Assembly: GCA_029962745.1 (NCBI GenBank)
Contig: CM057164.1
Coordinates: 26,791,922-26,855,921, forward strand
Length of the DNA stretch: 64,000 bases
Reading direction: 5' to 3'
Source: Echinometra lucunter
Taxonomy: Eukaryota; Echinodermata; Echinoidea; Camarodonta; Echinometridae
The notes beneath the pieces were generated by a model. It saw nothing but the letters and a program-made list of their open reading frames with translations. It was not told the origin of the DNA and made no database searches. The translations under genes were made by a program, and so were the position numbers. Within the stretch, counting starts at the first letter, position 1. Every line of letters starts with the position of its first letter. Below are positions 34,621-46,800 of this stretch, piece after piece.

Positions 34621-36110
34621 ACAACTAACACTCATAATCAAATCATACGCTCACTCAGGATAATTAATGACCCAAAGGACGATGAGGTGGGTCTAATGCT
34701 GCTGCTTACACCAGATTGTGGATTATCTTGTCTTCGTTCACCTTCCCTCGTTCCAGAACATTTAGATGATGACAAACGGTGGTTCTATAAAGTTATTAGC
34801 ATGAGTGAAATGGCTCAGACCAACATGTACATTCCCTATGTTTACAGATAGCTAGCTTGATAAAGTCATCAACTTTGCAAAACAAAAATATTCTTTGAGG
34901 TATACAAAATTATCACAAGGTCACCTGAAGCATCCAAAACCTAATTAAGGATGATATCCCAGTATGACGCAAAGGCCTTTAGTAAAGTTCCCATGAAAAT
35001 GACCTTGGTGCCTCTGGTTCATGCACAGCAGAGGTTATGCGAGTGTTATGGACAAAATAAATATACTGCAAGAATCCCGCTGTATCTCAATAGGCTTTAT
35101 CTCAACCTCTGTCTCAATTGTCTATTTAATAATCTGTGTATTCCCCAACTCACATGCTATCAAATGAGGTTCAATCCAGGGCTAAACGGCAATGCTTGAT
35201 TACAGCCTCCAATAAGAAAAAGACCAAAGTCTACCTTCCATCATCATCATATGTTCCAATTCTTGTAAACATAAACAGCCAGCACTTCTTAAACAAACGT
35301 CTCCTCCATAAAAAAAAAACTTGTTGGAATGTCATCCACTGTGTCTTTCTCTCTGTGAACTATGTGAACTCAAAATTTATTGCCTCATTTGTCCCGCGCT
35401 ATTAATTCTCTTCGTGCTGGTACCGCAAGCCACTTCTCTTCTGCTAACCATCCAAAACTCTGAAATTGATTGCATCCACCTGGGATAAGTCCCGACCAAT
35501 ATCCATGCCCCAGCGAAATGAAAATGTCATCATCGGCAGCATCAAAAGTACAACATTTGCTAAACCGCAACCACGATAAATATTGTAGCCTCCTGATCCA
35601 AGAGAGATGTAAAATCACGAAAGTATTCAATTCATGCCACAATAGTCTATGCAATCCTCCATGTGCGTTGAATATACAAATACAACTACACCACGATGAC
35701 CTTCCTACATTGAGGTAACACTGTTGGGACGATCTACCAGCATGTATTCAATGGTTATAATGAAGGTTTCCCCACGCACCACTCACAGCCAGACTACTCA
35801 ACAGCTAGTCCAGATTATGTATACAGTGTAGCTTACAGATCATGCATTAGAGCCCAGCGCACTAATCTGCCATAATACCAATACCACTACCAGTGTATTG
35901 GTGCAAGTGAGATACAGCATTCAGTGGTGGCATACAATGAAGAACGAATGGATCACTGGCTGGCTGGCTGGCAGCACTGCACTGTTTCACGAGGTCACAA
36001 TCACACTGCCAACCATTATGATACCAATACTCTTCACCGTGTTTTTTTTTTCTCCCCCTTTCTGTCCGAGACTGGTATTGTTGTGTGTTGCATTGTCTGC
36101 TTAACAGACC
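34621..36110. other. Non-coding, nothing firmly recognised
   Basis: A minus-strand frame of 89 codons (35385-35654) is not repetitive but has no domain or splice support. A GGCT tetranucleotide run lies near 35958-35972. Confidence 0.35.
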
Positions 36111-36124
36111 ATGTCCTTACGTAG

Positions 36125-36605
36125 CATAACTGACTCTTTATCTCTCTCTTCTTCTTCTGATTTGCTCGTTTTCTCTTTCCTTGATTTTTTCTTTCTCACC
36201 CTATCTCTTCTCCTGTTTTTTTTTCTCTCTTTCTTACTCCCAATTTTTCTATCCCTCTTTCACTACCTCTATGTCTGTTCTTTGTATATCTTTAGAAACA
36301 TAAGCAATATCTTCCATTTAATTTGTAGTATTCTCACATTTGCTGTCTACTTGTGCTACATGTTTGTCTCTCTTTCCTGAATGTTTTGCCCTTCACTTAT
36401 TTTATTGCAAACAGAAAGATGAACTCCTTTTCTCCCTCTTCTCCCTTATCTCTTCTTTCTTTTTCTTCCCTCCCCTTCTCTCTTTCTATCTCTATCTCTC
36501 TCTCTCTCTCTTTAGTTACATGCATACATGTATCTTCCATTTTCATTTTTCTCTCATTATTTTGCTGTCTATCTCAACATATCTCTTTCTCTTTCTCTCT
36601 TGCTG
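36125..36605 (+). repeat. Pyrimidine-rich (TC)n region
   Basis: About 480 bp dominated by CTCTCT and TTTCTT words, including a pure TC run at about 36492-36512. Phe/Leu/Ser-rich frames are artefacts. Confidence 0.85.
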
Positions 36606-36908
36606 AGTGACACTTGACACTCAAGTACTACTTGAAGTCTCTAGCCTCACTCTTCCAGACTTTGATATATTTCTCCAAAAAAAATAGAAAAAGAAATTCA
36701 ATATGCCTTCCGCCAGACAAAGAAAGAATAACTCTGAAAAAAAAAACAATAAAATTATTACATACATGTAGAATAAACGTTTGTAGGGCCTTTAATTGAC
36801 TAATGTATTGAGGAGCACAACAGCGATTAACTTCATTCCAGTAATAAATACAAATTAAATATCCCTGTATATATTTTAAAACCAGAAATCTCCATGAGCT
36901 TTTACTGC
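36606..36908. other. Non-coding, nothing recognised
   Basis: AT-rich spacer between a pyrimidine tract and a TTAA MITE. Confidence 0.35.
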
Positions 36909-36912
36909 TTAA

Positions 36913-37399
36913 AGGCATTGGCTAACTTTGTGAGCAGCTGATTTAAAAAATTCTCAAACTAAGATGAAACATGTGTATGAGTACTTGTATTTGTACTCAA
37001 AAACCCTGAAACAAACCATAATTTGGAATGAAAAGCTGTAAGTTAGACGCAAACCGTGAGTTTATTAGCTTTCGTCTCGAGAGACAATGAACCAAGAGGA
37101 CCGTTTGCACGAATTCAAAAATACCGTTACCTGCCTTCCGCCGCGTGATACGTCAATACACACAGTGCGGTCTGTTGAGTCATGCATGCATGCGCACTCC
37201 TTACGTTCGGTCTGTGCAACCGACCCTCGTATATTTTTCAAACATTAGTTCACATTTCTAATATTTAAAAATACTTCCCATGGATATTATACTCTGAAAC
37301 TTTCAGACTAGTATTTTTACACTATAACCCTAATGTTTATCCCATTTTCAAGTAACAAAATGAGATTTTTTAAAATCATAACAATATTAACCAATGTCT
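36913..37399 (-). mobile_element. TTAA-flanked MITE, family C, un-nested copy
   Basis: Flanked by TTAA at 36909-36912 and 37400-37403. Ends are AGGCATTGGCTAAC and the diverged complement ACCAATGTCT. The sequence aligns along its length, in reverse orientation, with 50342-51149. Unlike that copy it has no inner insertion: at about 36946-36955 it keeps a single TTTAAA-type site where the other copy carries a 328-bp element. No coding capacity. Confidence 0.8.
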
Positions 37400-37403
37400 T
37401 TAA

Positions 37404-38060
37404 ATGCACTGCACAAGCGGTCCAGATGCACAAAAGTTTCATACCTCGAAATTGAATTTCAAGAAACAAAACACTGCAATTCGCAATATGTAAAGGTTTC
37501 TTGCTGAGAAAACACTGCCCGTTCAAAATTCATGAAAGTTTTTGCGAGGCAAGCAAGGGTTTGCTGTACGTAATGAACTTATTACTCAATTATGAAAAGA
37601 TCTGCAGACAGAAAATTAGCTTCAGATGTGTCTGCAGAGCTAGACTAGATAGATCAAAGGTCTTGAGGTTTCTCCTATCCATTATGCTCAAAGCACCTCC
37701 AACTTCTGGGTCAGGTAGTATGTACTGTAGCCCTAGGATACACAAACACTTCAAATGTATTGCAACATTGGCAGAGTAGTTTGAAGGCACAAACTGCTTA
37801 CAGCTACAAGAAGGTCTGAACTAACTGTTCAGCAGACTAGCATAATAGGCTTATGTGCTATAGAAAAGCACCCTGGTTGGTGACCAAGAAAATTAGGCTT
37901 GAATCAAAGTGCAAAGAAGAACAGTCAAAGCAAACTTTCCAGGTCCGTTCAACACCTGACATGGAATAATTCACTGAACTGACCCAAAACTTCCTCTATT
38001 TGTCCAGCATCTTATCTCCCTGTACATGTATGTGTATGTTAGCTGACAGTTATACAGAAT
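37404..38060. other. Non-coding, nothing recognised
   Basis: A 92-codon plus frame and a 66-codon minus frame overlap here; neither has domains or splice support. Confidence 0.35.
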
Positions 38061-38061
38061 T

Positions 38062-38211
38062 ATACTGTATAAGCCAATATTTTCGTGGACAGATATTTTC
38101 GCGAATCACAGGCTCATAGACATTTTCGTGAGTTTTTAATTTGAAATTATCAAAATATCAAATTCGCGATAGGTGAGTGATTTGCGAAATTCGCGAAAAT
38201 GACTGTACTTC
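38062..38211. mobile_element. Small MITE with ATTTTCGCGAA motifs
   Basis: AATATTTTCGTGGAC and ATATTTTCGCGAAT on the left face TTCGCGAAAATGACTGTA on the right, with ACTGTA-type termini in inverted order. This layout is typical of small TIR elements with CGCGAA subterminal repeats. End positions are approximate. Confidence 0.45.
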
Positions 38212-38810
38212 CTATAATCTCAATTGAATTGATGGCAAAAACTATACTTCACATTAAAAATGTTTCGTTAAATAATAACAAATTGAATCTACATAGATAT
38301 TTCAAATCTAGCTTATACAAATGAATATGACTGAGAATCCCATTGGCTTTCCATACTCAAGTCATTCTCAAAGTCATGCGTAACTTGGTGCATGACTTTG
38401 TGGAAACATCCCCCCCCCCTACCCTGAATCAAATAGCCTGCCAGGACACCTTTTGTTCTCATTTTGCAAATCATTAACATTCTGGACAAAAGTTCTGAAG
38501 ATATCTTGCCTTTCAAGTGGATGAAATACATATGTAATGAATATGATCCAAATACAAAATGAACACGGGACGCTTTGGCCTGAAAAAACCCTATCTGGAA
38601 GCAACTGTGTAAATTAGTATGCATTCCTGAGCTATATATTCACAATAATTTCTTAATAAAAAACAAAAAAAAAACCAATGACTTACCAAATCACAACATT
38701 GAAAGAATTCTATAAACCTTGGGACATCCATTTTGTCTCAAAAGAGCCACTTCTGATGACATAATGTAAAGACTCCACTGAATGACAAAATGGACCGCTT
38801 ATAGATTCCA
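38212..38810. other. Non-coding, nothing recognised
   Basis: AT-rich DNA upstream of the LINE. It includes a C run near 38410-38418. The LINE 5' boundary is placed near the TAACG repeat at about 38813. Confidence 0.35.
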
Positions 38811-39055
38811 TAACGTAACGTAACGTAGCGAATGGGAACAGACGTGTAGCGTGTGAGCTCTTCAGCCAACGCCCATTTTACTCGTCTACAGAGTTATTTT
38901 TCACCGTATTCTGACTGAATTTTGACTGGATTTCGACTGGATTAGTAAGTTTTGAACTTATTTTCTAAATGTACCGGGCATTCGTGTAAATTGTGCTCTA
39001 GAAAACTGAATCTGTTAACGCATTTTCTTGTGCGAACTCGGAGCGAGTAGCGGCC

Positions 39056-39886
39056 ATGATGAAGCGCACTAGAAACACCACTGCTAAGCTAAAGCCCGCC
39101 GGCGCTCCCGCGCCGGACTCCGTAGATTTGGTAGAGGACGAGGAATGCGAGACCCAACCCACCCTTGGAGACCTACAGCATAGCATTCTTGATTTCAAGA
39201 ATTTCATATCTACTAAACTAGACCAAATCGCTGCTGATGTAACTGCAATCAACAAAAGGTTTGACGACCTTAAATCCAGTGTTGACTTTAACTCGGCAAA
39301 AATCGCAGAAATTGAGAAACAAAAACTGCCTGAACTAGAAGACTCAGTTCAACAAAAAATCCAGTCTTTGGAAAACAAAATCTTGTTGCTGGAAATCCAC
39401 GACAGAAAGTCGAATCTGCTCTTCTACGGCCTTCAACAGAATGACGGGGAAAATGTCTACGACGTGCTGAAAGCTGCCTTCGCTTCTCTTGGAATTGAGA
39501 ACGCCGTCGCATCTAACATCGCCATAGCTAATGCCCACCGTCTACCGCGACGAGAGACCGGAGCCCAAGCCGCCCCACAAGCACCCGTTCCTATCATTGC
39601 GCGGTTTTGTTATATGCATGACAGAAACAGGATCTTAGCAGCTTTTGAAGACCAGCAGAGAAAGCGTACGAAGAACCCCGCTGATCCCAGCCACGCCCAA
39701 CCGCGATTAACCGTCAGGACCGACCTACCGCCTGTGATGAAGACCCGTCGCGGGATCCTTGCGAGTGAAGCATACAAATTACGGAAGGAAAAGGGAGTTG
39801 CTACAAAAATCTTTGTAAAAGGTACCAAGGTCCATCTACAATGGAAAGAGAAGGGTACGACCAAGTGGAATGATCATGATGTCTAG
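39056..39886 (+). CDS. LINE ORF1 protein, L1-ORF1p-like RNA-binding chaperone
   Basis: 276 codons starting in the context GCGGCCATGATGA and ending TAG. Residues about 35-110 form a predicted coiled coil (heptad-like LDQIAADVTAINKRFDDL and IQSLENKILLLE). Then DRKSNLLFYGL opens an RRM-like domain (about 112-200), and the C-terminal domain (about 205-270) carries RLTVRTDLPPVMKTRRGIL and TKIFVKGTKVHLQWKEKG. This order, coiled coil-RRM-CTD, is that of L1 ORF1p-type proteins, which trimerise, coat the element's RNA and act as nucleic-acid chaperones in the retrotransposition particle. The frame is intact with GC-rich third positions, suggesting recent activity. A GTAAGC donor lies 14 bases after the stop. 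The opposite-strand frames are shadows. Confidence 0.85.
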   Translation: MMKRTRNTTAKLKPAGAPAPDSVDLVEDEECETQPTLGDLQHSILDFKNFISTKLDQIAADVTAINKRFDDLKSSVDFNSAKIAEIEKQKLPELEDSVQQKIQSLENKILLLEIHDRKSNLLFYGLQQNDGENVYDVLKAAFASLGIENAVASNIAIANAHRLPRRETGAQAAPQAPVPIIARFCYMHDRNRILAAFEDQQRKRTKNPADPSHAQPRLTVRTDLPPVMKTRRGILASEAYKLRKEKGVATKIFVKGTKVHLQWKEKGTTKWNDHDV

Positions 39887-41014
39887 CAACAACAAATTAC
39901 GTAAGCCTGATGATCTCATTATAACTCTTATCTGAATTTTCTCCGCTTGCTTCACTTTTCGATTGTTATTTTTGGGTATAATTAGGCCTATGATTTAACT
40001 TTCGCAAAAGGATCATGTTGAATTTCAACAGCTACAATCATGGCAGTGGGGCTGACTATACCGTATATATATATATATTTTTTTGCTTCTGTACAGATCA
40101 AGCTTGGTCTATATCTCGACATCTTAATGTTATTGAAATGAGTCAGATTTTGCATTGCTGCCGTTCGGCTTTACTAGTTGTGACCGAGAGCTTCAGCGGA
40201 ATATCATTGCCATAGTTTACGGTTTACAGTTTCTGCAAGTAATATAAAGAAGGAAAGCAGTACGTCAGTTGTCAGCTATTTCAAGATTCGTTTTCACTTG
40301 TGGAACGAGTAGATGCTTCAATAGTTAACTTATGTTGTGTATACTTATAAATCATGGATCACAGTGTTGGAATGTCATGAGCATGGGATTTCCCGTCAAC
40401 GCGTATTACCACATTTGCTGCGTTTTCATGAAAAAAAAAAGAAAGCATGTAAACTTCAACTTATTTTTCTACTTTCTGATAAAATCAAATAAATTGGCTA
40501 TCGCATTATTGTATACACATTGTATGCCTGTGCAAACCAATGTAGAGGCTACTACATTATCTGGGCCACGTCATCCCGGACTCAAGTGTTGTTTGAAAAG
40601 TATGCCAGACATTCTTAACTCCATTTGCCTATGGGCTCATTGTTGTTATAGCAATAAGCAGTAATGTACTTGATCGTCGAGTTGACATCCTAATTTTAAA
40701 TCCCATACAACATGCTCTTATCCTGATACATGTTGAATGCTACCGCACATACAGACTGAGACATGTGTATGCCTTTGTATTGTTACGTAACCTGCCATTT
40801 GCTACAAATTTGCACTGATTGTCTTGTTTTACATGCCATCGTATAATCAGCTGCTTTTATGTATACACATGTTCAACGCCTACGATAAACTCATTAAAAA
40901 GATTAAAAAAAAAACAAATGTTTCATCCAATTATGATCCATGTTCATCTCAAACAAGTATATGATATTGTACGATATTGTTAGTAGTATCTTCACTCAAT
41001 AGTCATTTTATTCA

Positions 41015-41120
41015 TTATTATTATTATTATTATTATCATTATTATCATTATTATTATTATCATTATTATCATCATTATCATTATTATATTATTAGTAGTT
41101 AACATTATTTTTTTTTTTTT
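41015..41120 (+). repeat. (ATT)n microsatellite plus T run
   Basis: TTATTATTATTATC-type units run to about 41096, followed by a T run near 41107-41124. Confidence 0.9.
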
Positions 41121-41837
41121 TTTTGCAAATTCAAATTCTGAACCAACATCTATATGCGAAGGGTTAATAGTTGCATGCATGAAAGCATTTCCTTCGATGA
41201 AGTGTTGTATGAAACAAGCTGTGCATCACTGATATATCAGAAACTAATTCAATTTCTCTTGTCACCGAAACTTTTATGAGTGATGCACCAAGAACAGTCA
41301 AAACACACTTATGTTCTATTTTTGACTGTTAGATCCTTGCTGACATTGCTTCACAATCACCATATTTACTTATACTTGCTTGATAGTTCTTGATATTCTG
41401 TAGATCTCCGAGCGATAGGACTGGGGTCTCGTCGGGATGGAGGAACAGGGGAAGGGTCAATGAACTGGCTACTGGTTAAATCATAATCAACGATTGTAAA
41501 ACACAATTGTGGGAACATTTAACTAACTCTGGTGAATTTTCTTTGCTCCATCTCGGTGACTTCCAGTCGGTCGCTCTGGGAGTTAGAAACATATTGTGCT
41601 CTGTTGTGTTTTGCTAAAATTACTAAAACAGTAATTACTATGAGCACACTACCTTGGGGAAGACTCAAGCATGACAAAGTGATATATGTACATTTAACTA
41701 ATCTATGTAGTACAGAACGTGTAGCCTTGTCATTTTGCATTGGAATTTTCATACATGTACTGTTCTATTCGATTTTTTCCGTAAAACCTAAACACTCAAC
41801 ATATTAATGTTGTGCACTGCATACTAGCTTGTCTTAA

Positions 41838-42231
41838 CCCATGGAGGTACAGAGCTTTTTGGGGGTCTAGGTTAATCATCTTCAGTCCTCCAGTTGGCAA
41901 TACATTTTTTTTTTTCCACTTTACATAGTTTGAAAAAAAAAAAAAAAGAAGTATGGATATAGTATGAGCCAAAATTAAATATAATGGTAAAATTGAATCA
42001 GAGGTTGCCAATTTGAACACAGGAGTAGTGATTATATATTATCTACTGCGTTGCCAATTTAGAGAGTTTCTAAACTGCTCTAGTTTGGGAGCGCCGCACC
42101 GTGCGGCGATGGGGGTGGGCTCAAGTTTGCCAGTGCGTTTTTTTCTTTCTGCTCATGTGTATAAGTGCTGCCCGGCATTCCGGGCCGGCGGGTGCTGCGG
42201 GGGCGTCTCCAAAGGGTGACAATGTACCGGG
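41838..42231 (+). mobile_element. TTAA MITE, family B, copy 2, with A-to-G-biased divergence
   Basis: The left TTAA (41834-41837) is followed by CCCATGGAGGTACAG. The right end is degraded (TGTACCGGGTTGAA). It aligns to copy 1 (4155-4562) end to end. Many positions that are A in both copy 1 and copy 3 are G here, most densely at 42080-42220, so GC content is locally very high (GCGCCGCACCGTGCGGCG). It is embedded in the LINE spacer, in sense orientation. Confidence 0.7.
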
Positions 42232-43273
42232 TTGAATTAGCGTGCATGCCTATCACGTCTGTAGCACAACTGTTATTTTCAGCTATTGGAACTACACTAT
42301 TGTCATGTTTTACAATTCATGCAACGTATATGACATGTAAGCAGTCAGCAAACTGTTAATAGAATGCACCCTTTATGCTCGCTTTTGCTCATCTACATGT
42401 AATATCGAGTCCTTCGGGTTTTTTTTATGCTAATATGACGAACATGCTCATACTATAATGCTGTTCACTTCCAAGAAAAGCTTTGCTTGTATTCGAGTGG
42501 GTCAATATAGCGATAACTCGTTGCAATTTCAGAATCTGTAGTTATTTGAACGCAAACGTAAGGGTTGATAGTTGCACGAAAGTGTTTGTTTCCTTTCAAG
42601 AAGTAATATTTAAACTACGAAATCAGCAGCGCAACACTTTGACTTGTGATGTATCTTTAAATCAGAATGTAGCAATTCTACATGTATTCTCTTCTGTCAC
42701 TGAAACTTTTATGAATAGCGCACTAGTAACGTACACTGAAAGTTTGATCTTGTTAATGCGTTAGATTCTTACTTTCATTATATGATTCGTATTTGCAATG
42801 TCAACTTCATGTTTGCTTGTTCATCTGGTCTGACACAGTTGCTAGTTGCTATCATTGTCCGATATTCTGCACTCTCTGGGCGATTGGGCTTGGGGTCGTC
42901 TGGGTAAAGGGGTAGGGAATGGGTTGGGTGAACTGGCTATCAGTTTACATCGTACTGATGCAAGATACTATAAGAACAACTTGATCAGTATTGGTTAATT
43001 TTCTTCTCTCCATCTCGGTGACTTCTGGTCGGTCGCCTTGGGAATGTAGAAATAGGTTGTGCTTATTATAATTTGTCAAAATATCCCCCAAATGATAATT
43101 GCTGAGAGCATGCCATTCATACTTGGGCAGTTTAATAATGCTGTTCACTTACAAGAAAACGGTTTCTTGTATTGGAGTTGGCACTAGCGACGGGGGGGGG
43201 GGGGGGGTAATTCCAGTCAAATGCTTCTTTCTTCTTTTTTGTTGTTGAAGAAAATGATACTATATATGGGAAA

Positions 43274-43376
43274 TCTTGTACATGTGCATGTATATGTGTA
43301 TGTGTGCGTACATGCATGTATATGTATGTGTATGTATATGTACATGCATGTGTATATGTATGTGTATATGTATTTT
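43274..43376 (+). repeat. (ATGTGT/ATGTAT)n alternating purine-pyrimidine microsatellite
   Basis: About 100 bp of TATGTGTATGTG, ACATGCATGT and related words. The Cys/Met/Tyr-rich frames across it are artefacts. Confidence 0.88.
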
Positions 43377-43871
43377 CTGTATTCACTCAACCTCTACGAT
43401 AGCTTTGCTAAGCATCATTTATTTGACATGTGATTTACTATTTCATGTTTGGACCTAATTTTGGTGTTAAAATTTTGATTATGGAAGCAAGCAAATTCCA
43501 GATGTATAGTATTCATAAACTTGTACAGATTGACAGTCATTGATATCGGGTAATGTAATTCATGTTTAATTCTCAAGCAAGTTAACAGTGTTAGAATTTA
43601 GTGAGTAGACTATATTTTTTTGTTTTTTTGTTAGGGCGTTGGCTGAAAGCCATAGCTAGTATACAGCCACCCCCACAGAAATTTATATCTGTATTTTGGT
43701 AATTTTATGTGTTTATGTTGTCTTTTCAAGTTCTTGTTATGTTTTTTGTCCGATGTAGCCTTCTGCAGTTAACGCATGATTATGTGACTTATTTTTCTTC
43801 TCTGTCCCCAACTGACATTACAGTTTTGCAAGGTCTGGAATCTGTGATCACTCAGTTTTGTTATCATTGCT

Positions 43872-46800
43872 ATGTGTAGTTTTCCATTTCAAGATGTAAA
43901 TGATTTTGATCTGAACCTTCTCTTACAAAGACAACATAATGATAGTAACATTTCTATTTCTGATGAACAGTATGAACACAATATTTCAAATGCTATAAAC
44001 AATAATCTAGAAGAATTAGAATACACATTTGATGCCAATGACAACTCTCTTGTTAAATCTTTATATTACACCCAGAACCAGTTTATTAATAATGTACAGT
44101 CAAGTGGAAAGAACGATCTAAATTTTTTTCATCTTAATATCCGTAGTGCAAGCAAAAATTTTGAGCAGCTGAGTTTTTTGTTCGATGATATTAACGTAGA
44201 TTCTTTTGTAATTGGTCTGACAGAGACCTGGTTTACAGACGACCCTCACACAATACATTCCCTATCCAAGCATAACCTGATCTTTAATAATAGAGTGAAC
44301 AGGCGAGGAGGTGGAGTAGCACTTTATGTTCCAATTAACTTGCACTATATTATACTCAATGAACTGAATTTGATGAATGAAACAATGGAAACGGTTTTTA
44401 TTGAAATTTTACGACCCTAACAGGAAAAACTTAGTTGTAGGCACGATTTATCGGCCACCTTCTTCTGATCATAACACGTTTTTACTTGAAATACAGCGAC
44501 TGCTTTCAAACCCCTTACTCCAAAACAAACACTGCTTTTTGATGGGCGACTTCAATGTTGATCTCTTAAAATACAAAGAAGATCTCTTTAGTCAAGATTT
44601 CTTTGAAACTCTGTTATCGTTTTCATTTATTCCATTGATTACTAGACCTACTAGATTATCTCCTCACTCGTGCACTTTAATTGACAATATTTTCTCTAAT
44701 GTGGAGAAGGAAACTGTTTCTGGCGTCATTCTGTCTGATATATCCGACCACTATCCAGTATTTGCAAGAATCTTATGTTTTTTCGGTAATATTTCATACC
44801 CTCCCCCTGTCAAAATAGTTAGGAAATTTACTCCGGAAAATATTACGAGACTAAAAGATAAGTTGAATTCTCTTAGCTGGGCTGAAGTATTGGTATCCAA
44901 TGATGTCAATATATCATACAACAATTTCATGAGTATTTTGACCAATTCTTTTAATGAATGTATCCCTTTAGTGAAATGTAAACCAGATAACAAAAGAAAG
45001 CCAAGAAATCCTTGGATTAGTAAATTAATTCTAAGATCCATTAATAGGAAAAACAACCTTTATTACAAGTACCGTGCAAATCCTAACGATGCAACACGTG
45101 AAAAATATGTCAAATATAAAAACACCTTAACAACTGTTTTACGAACTGCAAAAAATAAATTTTATTGTTCCAAATTTGAATCGAATGTAACTAATATAAA
45201 AGAAACATGGAGGGTGATTAATGAGGTTTTGAATAAAAAGAGAGATTGTAATAACATAACACATGTGAAGGTCAACAATTCAATAATTGACGATAATCCT
45301 ACTATAGCTAAAAGTTTTAATGACTACTTCTCAAATATTGGTCCGAATCTTGCCAGTGCTATACCCCGCACCCAAAAAACCTTCGAATGTTTTTTAAAGA
45401 ATAAAAATCCAAATTCTTTATTCTTTATTCCAACTGATGGCAGTGAAATCATAAATATTGTAAAAGAACTTAAAAGTAAAAAGAGCCCCGGATATGACGA
45501 CATAACCAATGATTTATTAAAAGATATCATTAATGAGATTGTTATTCCCTTAGAACATGTCATGAATTTATCACTTGTCAATGGAATTGTTCCCGACAAA
45601 ATGAAAATTGCTAAAGTGGTCCCCATACACAAAAAAGGAGATCCATCTGACATCAGTAACTATAGACCCATATCTCTTTTACCATCCTTCTCCAAAATAC
45701 TTGAAAAAATAATTTATAATCGTACAATAAAATTCATAAAGAGCTTTGAACTTTTGTCTGATTCACAATTTGGCTTCCGGCAAAAACACTCAACAACACA
45801 TGCAATCTTATATTTTATAAATCATGTTGCAACTGCTGTTGATGACCATTTACATACAGTTGGGATCTTTTTGGACCTCTCCAAGGCCTTTGATACTATT
45901 GACCATGCAATATTATTATCTAAATTATCACATTACGGAATAAGGGGAAAGGCCTTGGAGTGGTACAGAAGTTACCTTACAGATAGAAAACAGTTTGTTT
46001 CCATTAATGGTTCCATTTCCGATTACAATGACATAACATGTGGAGTTCCACAAGGTTCGCTTCTTGGGCCATTACTGTTCATTTTGTACATCAATGATTT
46101 TCAGAATTCTTCGGATATTCTATCATTTATATTATTTGCTGACGATACTAGTGTCTTCTTTTCTCATAAAAACCCAGATACTCTCATAAACACAATTAAC
46201 ACAGAACTTGGATGTATCTATGATTGGATTTGTTGTAACAAACTTTCTTTGAATGTTCAGAAAACACACTGCATGCTTTTTAGCAATTCAATTTCAGTTT
46301 TACCCGAGAATGTCTTTTTAAATAATACTACAATAGACTTAGTTGATTCAACGAAATTCCTTGGTTTATTTATCGACAGTAAGCTTTCATGGAAGCAACA
46401 CATTATGCATTTATGCAAATTAATATCCAGAAATATTGGCATCATCAATAAAATAAAAAGCAGTTTTCCTTCAAATGTATTACTAACCTTGTACAATACT
46501 CTCATACTCCCTTACTTAAACTACGGGATATTAGCTTGGGGCAACTCTTCTAGAACGTATTTGGATAAACTATTACTACTTCAAAAAAGGATAATGCGAA
46601 TAGTCTGTTTTAAAAATAAATTAGCCCACTCTGATCAATTATTTCATTCTAATAAGATATTAAAGATACAGGACTTATACAACCTTCGTGTGGGCTGCTT
46701 CATGTATCAATTAAATAAAGGCGAATTACCAGCTCCATTAACCTTATTGTTTTCAAAAAATTCGAGTTTTCACAGCTACCCAACAAGACAATCTTCATCA

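Larger units (their letters stand above)
39887..43871 (+). other. Inter-ORF spacer of the LINE, intron-like and containing duplications
   Basis: About 4 kb lies between the ORFs. ATTAC/GTAAGC at 39901 looks like a donor; a pyrimidine tract and GACATTACAG ending at 43823 look like an acceptor. Spliced, the ORFs would be about 62 nt apart. Inside: an A run near 40903-40915, an ATT microsatellite (about 41015-41100), a monomer at about 41150-41835 repeated at about 42560-43110 (both with CTCCATCTCGGTGACTTC and GGTCGGTCGC-like blocks), a smaller duplicated block (42455-42500 and 43134-43185, AATGCTGTTCACTT), an inserted MITE (41838-42231), a G run (43192-43207) and an ATGTGT microsatellite (about 43274-43376). 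It contains no other gene. Confidence 0.6.

Noticed and set aside
35385..35654. Minus-strand 89-codon frame
   Set aside because: Protein-like in places, but an 82-codon plus-strand frame overlaps it and no splice or domain evidence exists.
39288..39864. Minus-strand frames of 64-84 codons
   Set aside because: Shadows of LINE ORF1.
44751..46505. Minus-strand frames of 82-109 codons
   Set aside because: Shadows of LINE ORF2.
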